61,753 nucleotides of DNA from assembly GCA_022842685.1 (NCBI GenBank), contig JALHPC010000013.1, forward strand, positions 1-61,753, given 5' to 3'. Under the pieces are notes generated by a model. It made no database searches and was not told the DNA's origin. It saw only the letters and a list, made by a program, of their open reading frames with translations. The translations under genes were made by a program, and so were the position numbers. Positions 42,350 to 50,917 of this stretch are shown one piece after another; the first letter of the stretch is position 1; each line of letters begins with the position of its first letter. This DNA is from Candidatus Kapaibacterium sp. (lineage in GTDB: Bacteria; Bacteroidota; Ignavibacteria; Kapaibacteriales; Kapaibacteriaceae).

Positions 42350-43705
42350 TCATCGTGCAAGGCCTAGGCCGGACGCAAACTGGGCTTGGAACTTGGCGTC
42401 AAAATAGGCATAGACGGCAGAGATGCGGTTGATGCGCGCTGTGATAAGTTGATTGCTTGCCACTTGAACGTCTACTTGGTTGGCTGCTCCAACGCTAAAG
42501 CGTTCGAATGCTGCTTTGTAGCTAAGGTCGGCCGCAGCTAGGGCACGCTCGGAAATGTCAATCTGGCGTTCGGCTGCTGTAAGAGCCAGCAAGCTGGCTT
42601 GAATGCTCTGACGTATCGACTGCTCAAGGCGCTGTTGCTCGAGCTGACGTTGTACAACGCCAAGTCGAGCATTCTCGATGTTGGCATTGGTTTGAAATTG
42701 GTCAAAGAGGGGGATGCGTACGTCGAAGCCAACAGACATCTGCCCTTGCCTGTCGAAGTTGGCAATCTCGGTGTTACGCCAAGCATACCCACCGGTAGCA
42801 GTAATCGTGGGAAGGTAGCCAGAGCGTGCACCGGTAACCGAGGCCTCGGCACCACGGATGCGTACGTCCATGGCCTGCACGTCGGGGCGCACCGCCATTG
42901 CCCTGGCTATGCACTGCTCTTCGGTGCCTAAGGCCGCGCGGAAGGCGGTAACGTCGGACGCCGTGACGTCGGCCGGAAGACTCGACTCAACAACATCAAC
43001 AACGGTGGTTGGGTCCATACCCATAACTGCTAGCAGGCGTCCCCGAGCTTGGTCGGCGTCGTTCATGCTACGCACAACCTCGAACTCTTGATTTGCTACA
43101 TCGGCTTGCTGCGAATACAGTGCCGTTAGGGGCACCCGGCCTGCTTGATACTGTGCTTCGACCCGCTTGAGCGAAATCACGCCTAAGTCTAAATTCTCTT
43201 GGCGAGTGCGCACTACCTGCGAGGCCCGCAGTACATCCACAAAACGGCGATGTACGTCGAGAGCAGTTTGTAGTCGTTGCGCCTTCAAATCTAAATCGGC
43301 AGCGTCGACGTTGGCCTTCGCTCGGTCGTAGCTGGCTTCGCGGTTAAAGCCGTTAAAGATGAGCCAGTTTGCAGAGGCAAACATCGTGTAGGTATTGGGC
43401 AACGGTTCGCCCAAAATTGGAATACCGTTAAGGAAAGAAAACTGCGGCTGTAGATTGGTTAGCTGACGGTTGTATGCCAACGAAACGTTGGCTCCGGGCA
43501 GGTAGGCGCCAAAGGCGGCCGTAAGGCCGGCTGCCGACGCCTGAGCGGTGGCATTGGCTTGGCGAACGTCGAAGTTCTTTGCAAGGGCTATGTCGACACA
43601 TTGTTCAAGCGTCAGTTGCGGTATACCGCCTGACACCTGGGCACGGACGCTCGGTGCAACAATGGCGAACAAGAGAACGGTGAAACAGGGGAGCAGTGGT
43701 TTCAT
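42350..43705 (-). CDS. TolC family outer-membrane efflux protein
   Basis: 451 aa with signal peptide MKPLLPCFTVLLFAIVAPSV-RAQ. Two outer-membrane efflux protein repeats with long coiled helices (LTLEQCVDIALAKNFDVRQA at the start; VRIRGAEASVTGARSGYLP and QLEQQRLEQSIRQSIQASLL later). Forms the outer-membrane channel of the tripartite pump with the following adaptor, ATPase and permeases. ATG 43705 is chosen because the longer upstream frame lacks an export signal at its end. Confidence 0.92.
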   Translation of the reverse strand: MKPLLPCFTVLLFAIVAPSVRAQVSGGIPQLTLEQCVDIALAKNFDVRQANATAQASAAGLTAAFGAYLPGANVSLAYNRQLTNLQPQFSFLNGIPILGEPLPNTYTMFASANWLIFNGFNREASYDRAKANVDAADLDLKAQRLQTALDVHRRFVDVLRASQVVRTRQENLDLGVISLKRVEAQYQAGRVPLTALYSQQADVANQEFEVVRSMNDADQARGRLLAVMGMDPTTVVDVVESSLPADVTASDVTAFRAALGTEEQCIARAMAVRPDVQAMDVRIRGAEASVTGARSGYLPTITATGGYAWRNTEIANFDRQGQMSVGFDVRIPLFDQFQTNANIENARLGVVQRQLEQQRLEQSIRQSIQASLLALTAAERQIDISERALAAADLSYKAAFERFSVGAANQVDVQVASNQLITARINRISAVYAYFDAKFQAQFASGLGLAR

Positions 43706-43726
43706 GTATGGTCGCCGAATGCGCGA

Positions 43727-43734
43727 CAAAAGTA
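43727..43734 (-). promoter_or_regulatory. TACTTTTG -7 element upstream of tolC
   Basis: Perfect TAnnTTTG, 21 nt before ATG 43705. It allows the efflux operon to be transcribed separately from typA. Confidence 0.45.
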
Positions 43735-43746
43735 TGGCCATAGTGA

Positions 43747-44688
43747 TTAGCGCGGGCGTCGTACGACGGCGTCGGCGGTGCGTTGCAGGCGTCGCAAAGG
43801 ATCGGCACTGCGCACTTCAACGAGTTGTGTATGCTGCAACAGAAGGTGCCGCCCCTCCGTGTCCTTGTTACCCTCACGCTTTATCGTCACCTTCTGCTCG
43901 CTCGTAGCCGCATGGTGAATCGGAAGCAGGCGCAGTGGGTCGAAGGTCATCTTGCCATAGGAGTTAATCACGGCACGCAGTGTAAAGTCTAAGCCGGCCT
44001 GCTGCGGTTCGTACGACGCTATCGACGACTGCGTGTACTGGATTTGGCGGTAGCGAACCATGTTCGAGTCGACGAAGTCGAGGACGCGGTACAAGGCATT
44101 CGTAAAGGCAATACCTTCGGGTACGGCATTTTCGGTATAAACGACGGTATCAAGGTGTTGCCACGATTGGTACTGTCGGGCACAATCGCCGCCCAGCGGC
44201 GGCAAGGCCAACGGCCGAAAGATGCCGCCAGGAGCTGTGCCGGCCACATTGGGCCTGGCCGATGCGATAGCAAGGCGTTTACCCTGCCGCGTCATCGTGA
44301 TGTACGTTTCACGGCCAACCCATGGGAACGACGTGCGGTCTACCGTGTCGCCAGTACCTGGCACGGTTTGCAGTTCGTGTGCCGCACGTAGCCATGTGCG
44401 AACGTAGTAAATGGTGTCGTGCCTGACAGAGTCGCAAACAACGACATTCTCTTCAATGCGCGTTTTGAGCAGCGTCGAAGCACCTGGGAAGATAACCGAG
44501 TCGATGGCCTCGGTTATGAAGTACAACGAATCACCTGCTTCCAAATGGTAGGCAAAACATAGCGTATCCTTGCCAATAACAGGTGTTTTTGATCCGGGCT
44601 TGACGCTAAACTGCGCCCGTGCAGGCGTAAGGCAAAATGCTATCAGTGCTACAGCGCCAAGTGCGCCGACCAACCTAGGCGAGATCAA
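43747..44688 (-). CDS. exported protein of unknown function (1)
   Basis: 313 aa, signal peptide MISPRLVGALGAVALIAF...ARAQ, no membrane helix after it, many beta-strand-like stretches (DSLYFITEAIDSVIF, HDTIYYVRTWLRAAHEL, GRETYITMTRQGKRL). I do not recognise the family; the pattern of SYGKMTFDPLRLLPIHHAA resembles DUF3108-type periplasmic proteins only loosely. Overlaps the next unknown gene by ATGA and lies 41 bases upstream of tolC, so it may be exported alongside the efflux system. Confidence 0.65.
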   Translation of the reverse strand: MISPRLVGALGAVALIAFCLTPARAQFSVKPGSKTPVIGKDTLCFAYHLEAGDSLYFITEAIDSVIFPGASTLLKTRIEENVVVCDSVRHDTIYYVRTWLRAAHELQTVPGTGDTVDRTSFPWVGRETYITMTRQGKRLAIASARPNVAGTAPGGIFRPLALPPLGGDCARQYQSWQHLDTVVYTENAVPEGIAFTNALYRVLDFVDSNMVRYRQIQYTQSSIASYEPQQAGLDFTLRAVINSYGKMTFDPLRLLPIHHAATSEQKVTIKREGNKDTEGRHLLLQHTQLVEVRSADPLRRLQRTADAVVRRPR

Positions 44689-45512
44689 CGGCGCCTCCGA
44701 AGGGTTTCGCGTCGCTCGATCGTCATGGGCACAATGATGTTGGCCATTCCAACGAAGGCCATGCGTATAGACGTCGAACTTGACGCTTCGATGAGCACCG
44801 GAAGGCCCGTCGACAATTCAATCACACAAGTTCCCTGCGTCTCTTCCTCGCCTTCGAGTGTAAGCTCGATATCGCCCAGGGTTGAACCGCCACGGGCGTT
44901 GCCCGACGATCCGCGCAACGACAGTACCACGCAGCGTGTGCCCATGGTGTCGGCAAATCGCTCAACGGTATACCGCCGCGTTCGCGTATACACCAGCATG
45001 CCGTTGGCCGCAGCCGGCACACTGTCGGTAAGCGTTTGCGTCCACGATGCCCCTTGCACAAGAGGCGTAGAAGGGAAGACGATGCCGATTGGGTTCGAGA
45101 ACTCGACGGCTATGCGCGAGGTGGGGCCAGTAGCCAAGGCCGAAACGACCGTGCCGTTGGGAAGTATCGTGTAGCGAATGGGGGAGAGGCCTGTTTGGCG
45201 AACAACCGAGTCGCGTGCGTCGAGTACGTTGTCGATGGCGCCAATGTTAAGAGTGACGTTCGATGTGTCGAGAGCAACGTCGAGGGTAAGCTTGCCAAGA
45301 ACGTCATCGACGGCCGTTAGAGCAATAGCGTGATGCGACGTAATGGTGTTGTGTACGTCGGCTTCGCCCATAGAGCTGGTTTGATGTACTTCGGCATCGA
45401 GTGTAAACTCGTGACGGGAATTCTTGACTACATCATAACGGAGCACCTCCTGCGCAACACCGGCGGCGGCCGTGGCACACCATACTGCGAGAAGGAGGGA
45501 AAGCTGAGACAT
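44685..45512 (-). CDS. exported protein of unknown function (2)
   Basis: 275 aa, signal peptide MSQLSLLLAVWCATAAAGVAQ, then a beta-rich sequence with two-domain feel: HEFTLDAEVHQTSSMGEAD, LSPIRYTILPNGTV, and a C-terminal CVIELSTGLPVLIEASSS. Similar proteins (DUF6263-like) occur in Bacteroidota, but I cannot assign it with certainty. Coupled to the previous gene by ATGA; the two may be distant relatives. A CGATGCCCCTT word inside reads QGASW. Confidence 0.65.
   Translation of the reverse strand: MSQLSLLLAVWCATAAAGVAQEVLRYDVVKNSRHEFTLDAEVHQTSSMGEADVHNTITSHHAIALTAVDDVLGKLTLDVALDTSNVTLNIGAIDNVLDARDSVVRQTGLSPIRYTILPNGTVVSALATGPTSRIAVEFSNPIGIVFPSTPLVQGASWTQTLTDSVPAAANGMLVYTRTRRYTVERFADTMGTRCVVLSLRGSSGNARGGSTLGDIELTLEGEEETQGTCVIELSTGLPVLIEASSSTSIRMAFVGMANIIVPMTIERRETLRRRR
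45045..45055 (+). repeat. CGATGCCCCTT word, copy 9
   Basis: Exact copy antisense inside the second unknown exported gene; coding strand QGASW. Confidence 0.8.
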
Positions 45513-45520
45513 ACGTTGAC

Positions 45521-47353
45521 TTAGAGAGCGGCTTCGCGTTTTTTGGCGCGTTGACGTGTAGTTGCGTCGAGGATTTTCTTTCGCAGGCGGATGTTCTGTG
45601 GCGTCACCTCGAGTAGCTCGTCGTCTTCAAGAAACTCGATGTACTGTTCGAGCGACATCTGCCGTGGTGTTTCCAATCGTACCAATCCGTCGCTTCCACT
45701 GGCGCGCATGTTGGTAAGGTGTTTGGTACGACAGGCATTGACGACAAGGTCGCCTTCCCGTGCGTTTTCGCCAACAATCATGCCTTCGTAGATAGGAATG
45801 CCAGGGCTTACAAACAAGACGCCGCGTTCTTGTACCATTTCGAGAGCGTAAGCAGTAGCGTTGCCCGATTCCATCGAAACCAGTGCGCCGCGCTGGCGTC
45901 CGGGAATCGCACCCTTGTACGGCTGCCACGAGTCGAATGTATGATTCAGCACACCCTCGCCACGCGTTGCCGTTAGAAACTCCGTCCTAAAACCAATCAG
46001 GCCCCGCGCAGGCACAAGGAACTCGGTGCGTACGGTATCAAGACCCGGCGCCATGGCCGTCATCTCGCCCTTACGCTTCCCAAGGTTCTCAATCACCGTT
46101 CCTACGTGGGCTTCGGGAACATCAACCGTTACATGTTCGATCGGCTCAAGCAGGCGGTCGTTTTCGTCGCGCCGTACGATAACTTCAGGGCGCGACACAG
46201 CAAACTCAAACCCTTCGCGACGCATCGTTTCGATCAGGATAGCCAACTGTAGTTCACCACGCGCACTTACCTTGAACACGTCGGGCGACTCGGTGTCGTG
46301 TACGCGCATCGAAACGTTCGTTCGGAGCTCGCGGTAGAGGCGCTCACGAAGCTTTGGCGTTGTGACGAACTTGCCTTCTTTACCAGCAAACGGTGATGTA
46401 TTCACCATGAAGAACATGCTGATGGTCGGCTCGTCGATGTTGACGTATGACAGCGGTTCGGTAATCGACACGTCGGCAATCGTTTCGCCAATAAAGACGT
46501 TCTCGAAGCCCGACAGGGCAATGATATCGCCCGCCGAGGCCGCTTCTGCTTCCACCCGCGAAATGCCTTCGAAGGTATACATCTTCGTAATACGGCCTTG
46601 TTCGCGGCTGCCGTCTGGCTTGATGAGCGACACCGTATCACCCATCTTTACCGTTCCCTGTGCGATGCGGCCAACAGCAATACGTCCCACATAATCACTC
46701 CACTCGAGCGCACTAATCACCATTGCGTAAGGGGCATCGGCATCAACCGATGGTGGTGGAATGTGCTTCAGGATGGCATCAAACAGCGGGTCGAGTGTTG
46801 TTGACGGATCTTCAAGCGTGGCCTTTGCCACACCCTGCTTGCCAATGGCATAAATCGTGGGGAAGTCGAGTTGTTCGTAACTGGCACCAAGCGAGATGAA
46901 GAGCTCCATCACTTCGTCCAAAACGTCGGCCGGCCGTGCATCTGAACGGTCAATCTTATTGATCACAACAATCGGCTGAAGGCCCATGTCGAACGCCTTA
47001 CGCAGCACGAAGCGTGTTTGCGGCAACGGGCCTTCGGCGGCGTCCACCAGAAGAATTACACCGTCAACCGTGCTCAACACACGTTCAACTTCTCCGCCAA
47101 AGTCCGAGTGGCCTGGCGTGTCAACGATGTTGATCTTGGTGTCCTTCCAACGCACCGAGGCGTTTTTGGCCATAATCGTAATGCCCTTTTCGCGCTCCAA
47201 GTCGTTGGAGTCCATCACACGGTCGGCAACCTGTTGGTTGTCGCGGAAGGTTCCGGCTTGCTGCAACATGTGGTCAACCAAGGTGGTCTTGCCATGGTCA
47301 ACGTGGGCAATGATGGCGATGTTGCGGATGTCGGAACGTGGGGTAAGAGGCAT
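45521..47353 (-). CDS. typA: ribosome-associated GTPase TypA/BipA
   Basis: 610 aa, normal length for TypA. G1 [15 protein letters not shown]3 [15 protein letters not shown]4 [10 protein letters not shown]; later EF-G-like domains with [19 protein letters not shown] and the TypA-specific C-terminal region ([25 protein letters not shown], split here). Works on the 30S/50S ribosome in assembly and stress growth. Start 47353 ([15 protein letters not shown]) is clear from the domain boundary; sequence upstream in frame is repeat DNA. A TATCTTTG element lies 34 nt upstream. Confidence 0.95.
   Translation of the reverse strand: MPLTPRSDIRNIAIIAHVDHGKTTLVDHMLQQAGTFRDNQQVADRVMDSNDLEREKGITIMAKNASVRWKDTKINIVDTPGHSDFGGEVERVLSTVDGVILLVDAAEGPLPQTRFVLRKAFDMGLQPIVVINKIDRSDARPADVLDEVMELFISLGASYEQLDFPTIYAIGKQGVAKATLEDPSTTLDPLFDAILKHIPPPSVDADAPYAMVISALEWSDYVGRIAVGRIAQGTVKMGDTVSLIKPDGSREQGRITKMYTFEGISRVEAEAASAGDIIALSGFENVFIGETIADVSITEPLSYVNIDEPTISMFFMVNTSPFAGKEGKFVTTPKLRERLYRELRTNVSMRVHDTESPDVFKVSARGELQLAILIETMRREGFEFAVSRPEVIVRRDENDRLLEPIEHVTVDVPEAHVGTVIENLGKRKGEMTAMAPGLDTVRTEFLVPARGLIGFRTEFLTATRGEGVLNHTFDSWQPYKGAIPGRQRGALVSMESGNATAYALEMVQERGVLFVSPGIPIYEGMIVGENAREGDLVVNACRTKHLTNMRASGSDGLVRLETPRQMSLEQYIEFLEDDELLEVTPQNIRLRKKILDATTRQRAKKREAAL
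46729..46739 (-). repeat. CGATGCCCCTT word, copy 10
   Basis: Exact copy in the coding direction of typA, encoding part of DAPY. Confidence 0.8.
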
Positions 47354-47387
47354 GCAATGGCCGTAATAGTTGCGGTTGGGATAGCCA

Positions 47388-47395
47388 CAAAGATA
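47388..47395 (-). promoter_or_regulatory. TATCTTTG -7 element of typA
   Basis: Perfect match, same octamer as mgtE and tRNA promoters, leaving a 34-nt leader. A GCGTCCCGTGCA element lies 9 nt further upstream on the minus strand (47405-47416). Confidence 0.55.
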
Positions 47396-47409
47396 CGAAA
47401 CGCATGCAC

Positions 47410-47484
47410 GGGACGCTTCGCAGGACATTTGCATGGGACGCTTCGCGGGACATTTGCATGGGACGTTGCACGGGACGCTTCGCG
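47410..47484. repeat. 25-bp tandem repeats with GACGCTTCGCGGGAC core
   Basis: Two 25-base units (47410-47434 and 47435-47459) followed by a partial and a variant copy. The core CGC-TTC-GCG is again a small C(TTC)G hairpin, linking it to the arrays at 29563 and 35880 and to the repeats at 20044. The rest of the gap to 47535 holds a short GC-rich inverted repeat and nothing recognisable. Confidence 0.75.
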
Positions 47485-47535
47485 TGTGGGGGCGGCCCCC
47501 TGTTGCCGCCCGCAGCGTCGTGCTGCAAAGCCGCC

Positions 47536-49419
47536 CTAGTACACGCTTGCCGGTACGTCGATGCCGAGAAGGGTGAACAGCTTGGGGTTGCACCGTGTAA
47601 CCCAGTCGCCGTGGAGTCGCGCAGCGTCGGCATCCTTGCGTAAACGCGCAAGCTGGAACATGCCAAAGTGCGATCGAATGTCGCAAGGGTCGCGGCGTAA
47701 GGCCTCGGTATACCAACGTGTGGCCTCTGCTACGTCGCCACGGTCGAACGACGCGTCGCCCAACTGCTGGTGAACCCACGAACACGACGGTGGTGTGACG
47801 TCGGCAAGGCGCTCTAAGCGAAGCATTGCTGCACCCTTGGTGTTGGGCTGGCGAAGTTCGTCGAGCGCCGCTGCATAGTCGGCAATCCACGCCGTAGCGT
47901 TGCGCAGATCTTGGCGATTAACCGTGGGGAGGCGCTTAAGCACTTCGTTGGGCTTGCGTCGAAAGACGATCTGCATGTCCGTGGAACCAGCCACAGGTAC
48001 GTAGTACTGATAGTACTCCGCAAAGAGCCCTTCGGCAAGTAGGGCCCGCTCTGCGTAGGCGCTTGGCTTGATGCCAGTGCTGAACACAATGAAATCGGGC
48101 TTTCGCTGCAAAACATAGCCAGCGTTATACTTGCGTTCCTTCCACGTAACGCCCGGCGTTGCGCTAATCTCCTCGATGATGTCGGGCTGCGTTGCAATGG
48201 TTCGGTCTGTCAACCCTAACATGTCGATGACCGTAGCCGACGACGTCCACGCCAGAGCGCCAATCGTTGTTGCGGCAATGGTTAACGGACGCTGCTGCGC
48301 ATTGGCGATCGTGCGCAATGTCGTACCAGTGCGACTCATCTTCGAAACTAACTCGCCCTCGATGTAGATAGACTGCTGAATGGACGCTCGCTCGGAGTAA
48401 CCCACGAAGGCAATGGCAAGGCCCAATGCAGCGGCAGACGTCCACGGCCACCGAAGGATCCGTTGTGCAACGGAATGGATGCCAACAACGAGGAAGGGAG
48501 TGGTGATAATGAAGACGGGCAGGAGAAATCGCTGGTGGCGCAATACGTCGCCACCTAAAACAACCACCGCCATCAACCACAGCGCCGCCAACGCAATTGC
48601 AACGGCACTGCTCTGTGCCCGACGTTGCCACGCACCGATTCCTACAGCAATGATGCCGATGCCCCATATCCAAACATGCTCTAGATAAGCAAGCAGGTAG
48701 GCGAGGCCGTCGGTTAGTTGGACGTCGATACCGGGCGTCTTTGCAGCAAAGGTGTTGGGCAACCATGCCTCATAGTACGTCACTCGCCATACTGTTATGG
48801 CCACCAGTGTGAGTATTGGTGGTAGAAGGGCCAGCACCGACCGTTGGCGAAGAAGGTGCCATAGTCCCAACACAAACAAGAGCAGAATCGACTCCGGCCG
48901 AATCAGGATGGCTGCGGCGGTAAGCCACGACCAGATCATCGACGAGGGGCGGAAGAGCATTGCAACGATGGCGCCTAGGGTGACGGCAAGGAAGAGACCT
49001 ACTTCCATGCCGCTGCCTGCCCAATAGGCAAACGACGGCGTCAATGCTACCAAACAGCCAGCTCCTCCAGCAAGAACGCGCCGATACGACGTGGCCACAT
49101 CGGCAAGCACGTGCCACGTCCATACGATAGTTAGGCCCACAGTCGCTAATCCACATAGGATGCCTAGCCATTGGAGTATTGGCAAGGGGGAGTTGGTGAA
49201 GGCAAGTAGGGCCGTCGACAACAGCATCCACGCTGGAGATGTATAGCCCTCGACAGTTTCGCCGGGGTTAAACACTGGGCCGTGCCCAGCAAGCAGGTTG
49301 CGGGCATGAACGAGCGTAATGAAGGCATCATCCTGGATATACCGAAAATCAACGGCATTCCAAAGAAACAAGGCACCGGCGGCAAGAACGGCGGGCCATA
49401 GGGCACGAAGGGCCTGCAT
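47536..49419 (-). CDS. GT-C type membrane glycosyltransferase-like protein with TPR-like tail
   Basis: 627 aa. About ten hydrophobic segments in residues 5-360. The first periplasmic loop has YIQDDAFITLVHARNLL and PGETVEGYTSPAWM, a pattern of lipid-sugar-dependent GT-C enzymes (AftB/ArnT-like) with the catalytic DD pair. A soluble periplasmic part follows, and the last ~90 residues resemble a TPR pair (LGDASFDRGDVAEATRWYTEALRRDP, split). Likely transfers a sugar from a polyprenyl carrier to an envelope acceptor; target unknown. Three bases downstream of the lipoprotein gene. Confidence 0.7.
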   Translation of the reverse strand: MQALRALWPAVLAAGALFLWNAVDFRYIQDDAFITLVHARNLLAGHGPVFNPGETVEGYTSPAWMLLSTALLAFTNSPLPILQWLGILCGLATVGLTIVWTWHVLADVATSYRRVLAGGAGCLVALTPSFAYWAGSGMEVGLFLAVTLGAIVAMLFRPSSMIWSWLTAAAILIRPESILLLFVLGLWHLLRQRSVLALLPPILTLVAITVWRVTYYEAWLPNTFAAKTPGIDVQLTDGLAYLLAYLEHVWIWGIGIIAVGIGAWQRRAQSSAVAIALAALWLMAVVVLGGDVLRHQRFLLPVFIITTPFLVVGIHSVAQRILRWPWTSAAALGLAIAFVGYSERASIQQSIYIEGELVSKMSRTGTTLRTIANAQQRPLTIAATTIGALAWTSSATVIDMLGLTDRTIATQPDIIEEISATPGVTWKERKYNAGYVLQRKPDFIVFSTGIKPSAYAERALLAEGLFAEYYQYYVPVAGSTDMQIVFRRKPNEVLKRLPTVNRQDLRNATAWIADYAAALDELRQPNTKGAAMLRLERLADVTPPSCSWVHQQLGDASFDRGDVAEATRWYTEALRRDPCDIRSHFGMFQLARLRKDADAARLHGDWVTRCNPKLFTLLGIDVPASVY

Positions 49420-49422
49420 GGG

Positions 49423-49938
49423 CTAAAAGAAATTCGACTCGTCGCGCCAGCGTACCACCTTCCACGGTTCGGTCGAGGCAGGTCGCTCCAAGCGCATGGT
49501 TACGCGGCCATTCGCGCGAATAACGTCGGTAGGTGAAAACGTAATGGTAAGCGTAAAGCCACGCGACACGTTATACGCCAAGGAGTCGCCATCGGCGGCA
49601 ATGATGTCGTTCCACACGAGGTCGAGCTGCTGCGCAGCATTGAACAAGCCTAGTGTGGCCATCATGTCTTCGTCGCGACCCCACGAAACGTCTACGCTTC
49701 GATCGAAATTGCGATACACAAACGCAAACGAGCGGTCAAGCAAGCGTCCGTACGTGAGCGTATCGCGGAACACGTAGGCGAACCGGAAATTCTGAAAGAA
49801 GCCGTCGACCGTGCGTTGGTCGCCCAGGATCGGAGCCGAACCATCACGCTCTGCAAGCGATGGGGCAAAAGGGTTGGTACAGGCATGCAGCACAAGCCCG
49901 ATCACAAGGGTGAACGGCACGAGCGCCCTTGCCGTCAT
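49423..49938 (-). CDS. lipoprotein of unknown function, NTF2-like
   Basis: 171 aa with a lipoprotein signal (LVIGLVLHAC, cysteine about residue 20). The mature part (GFFQNFRFAYVFRDTLTYGRLLD ... VVRWRDESNF, quoted in pieces) has the layout of small NTF2-like proteins and resembles the lipoprotein at 50327 in its ending (VVRWRDES versus ISAWRDAK). Probably outer-membrane or periplasmic. Start overlaps the stop of the next gene upstream by one base. Confidence 0.6.
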   Translation of the reverse strand: MTARALVPFTLVIGLVLHACTNPFAPSLAERDGSAPILGDQRTVDGFFQNFRFAYVFRDTLTYGRLLDRSFAFVYRNFDRSVDVSWGRDEDMMATLGLFNAAQQLDLVWNDIIAADGDSLAYNVSRGFTLTITFSPTDVIRANGRVTMRLERPASTEPWKVVRWRDESNFF

Positions 49939-50249
49939 CAGAACAAGAAGTTTACTGCACCAACAAACACGAGCACGCCAAATAGGAGGACGAGGGGGCC
50001 AACCCAGCCAAAGAATGCTGCTACAGTGGGTGCATGCGCCGATGTGCCACCGGCACCAATGACGGTACCAAGGAGACCACTAATAACCGAAGCAGCGGCC
50101 TTGTGCCAGCCCATGGTGTTGGTTAAGCCCACAATGGCGGCAATGACGATGAGAGCGGCCAAGATAGCCAGGATGCGTACTGGTAGGGTGTCGTTTACGT
50201 GTCCGCCGTGGTCGTCGTGGGCGTCATGCCCCGTATGTGCGTGTGCCAT
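49938..50249 (-). CDS. small membrane protein with His/Asp-rich N-terminus
   Basis: 103 aa. The first 17 residues hold seven histidines (MAHAHTGHDAHDDHGGH), a plausible metal-binding tail, followed by two or three hydrophobic segments (about 25-43, 52-68 and 78-101). Family not recognised. It sits between two related lipoproteins; a TATATTTG element lies about 40 nt upstream. Confidence 0.55.
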   Translation of the reverse strand: MAHAHTGHDAHDDHGGHVNDTLPVRILAILAALIVIAAIVGLTNTMGWHKAAASVISGLLGTVIGAGGTSAHAPTVAAFFGWVGPLVLLFGVLVFVGAVNFLF

Positions 50250-50289
50250 GGTACAAAACCGAGTTGATGATGAGTTCGTGAAACGCTGC

Positions 50290-50297
50290 CAAATATA
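50290..50297 (-). promoter_or_regulatory. TATATTTG -7 element
   Basis: Perfect TAnnTTTG about 40 nt before ATG 50249, in the gap after the lipoprotein gene at 50327; would drive the small membrane protein, lipoprotein and GT-C genes. Confidence 0.4.
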
Positions 50298-50326
50298 CCA
50301 CGACGGGCGCGTATGAAAGGGCGGTT

Positions 50327-50917
50327 TTAGTTAGAGAACTGTGCCTTGAGCAAACTCCACGTTGCTTCGGTCGTGTCGGCAGGGCGCTTGGCATCGCGCC
50401 ATGCGCTTATGCTCCACAACCCCGATGCTTCGGGCGTTACCGTTAACACCATGGTTCCCGTTAGTGTTTGCGGTATTGCCGTAACACCATGGTTTACGCG
50501 CAAGATGTAGTCCATGACGTATACCGTGCTGTCGGGCGATGAAAACGCCGTTGAAAACGAGGTTAAGTCTAATGCCGGCGCCTGCTCTTGTGTGAGTCGC
50601 GAAATCATCGACAAAAACGCTTGTCGTTCTGCCTGTGGACTCCATCGCAGGAATAGCGTGCCAAACCGGGCAGCAACTTCGGCCGAAGGCTCAAATGTAT
50701 ATGCATAGCGACTCCTCGACGTAGCATCGCTCAGGCAGAGGATGAAGTTCTCGGTGTTCTTCTCGAGGATGCTGTTTCGAAAATTCTCGACCACAATGTT
50801 CGGTGCCGTAGGCGGCTGAAACGTCAGCCGCGTTCCCGTTGGTGCCTCTGGTGTCCGCGTGCTGCAACCCACAAGCACGAACATACATACCACGAGATAG
50901 GCAGGCACAAACGTCAT
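50327..50917 (-). CDS. lipoprotein of unknown function, NTF2-like (paralogue)
   Basis: 196 aa. Lipoprotein signal LVVCMFVLVGCSTRTPEAP with cysteine at residue 18. The mature domain (VVENFRNSILEKNTENFILC, FLRWSPQAERQAFLSM, WSISAWRDAKRP) looks like a calcium-channel/NTF2-like fold common in this phylum. Start 50917 shares one base with the methyltransferase stop (TAATG). Likely paralogue of 49423-49938. Confidence 0.65.
   Translation of the reverse strand: MTFVPAYLVVCMFVLVGCSTRTPEAPTGTRLTFQPPTAPNIVVENFRNSILEKNTENFILCLSDATSRSRYAYTFEPSAEVAARFGTLFLRWSPQAERQAFLSMISRLTQEQAPALDLTSFSTAFSSPDSTVYVMDYILRVNHGVTAIPQTLTGTMVLTVTPEASGLWSISAWRDAKRPADTTEATWSLLKAQFSN

Noticed and set aside
47404..47643. Plus-strand frame across the 25-bp repeats
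   Set aside because: Repeat-derived peptide (RRTFAWDASRDICMG type) with no support; it then runs antisense into the GT-C gene.
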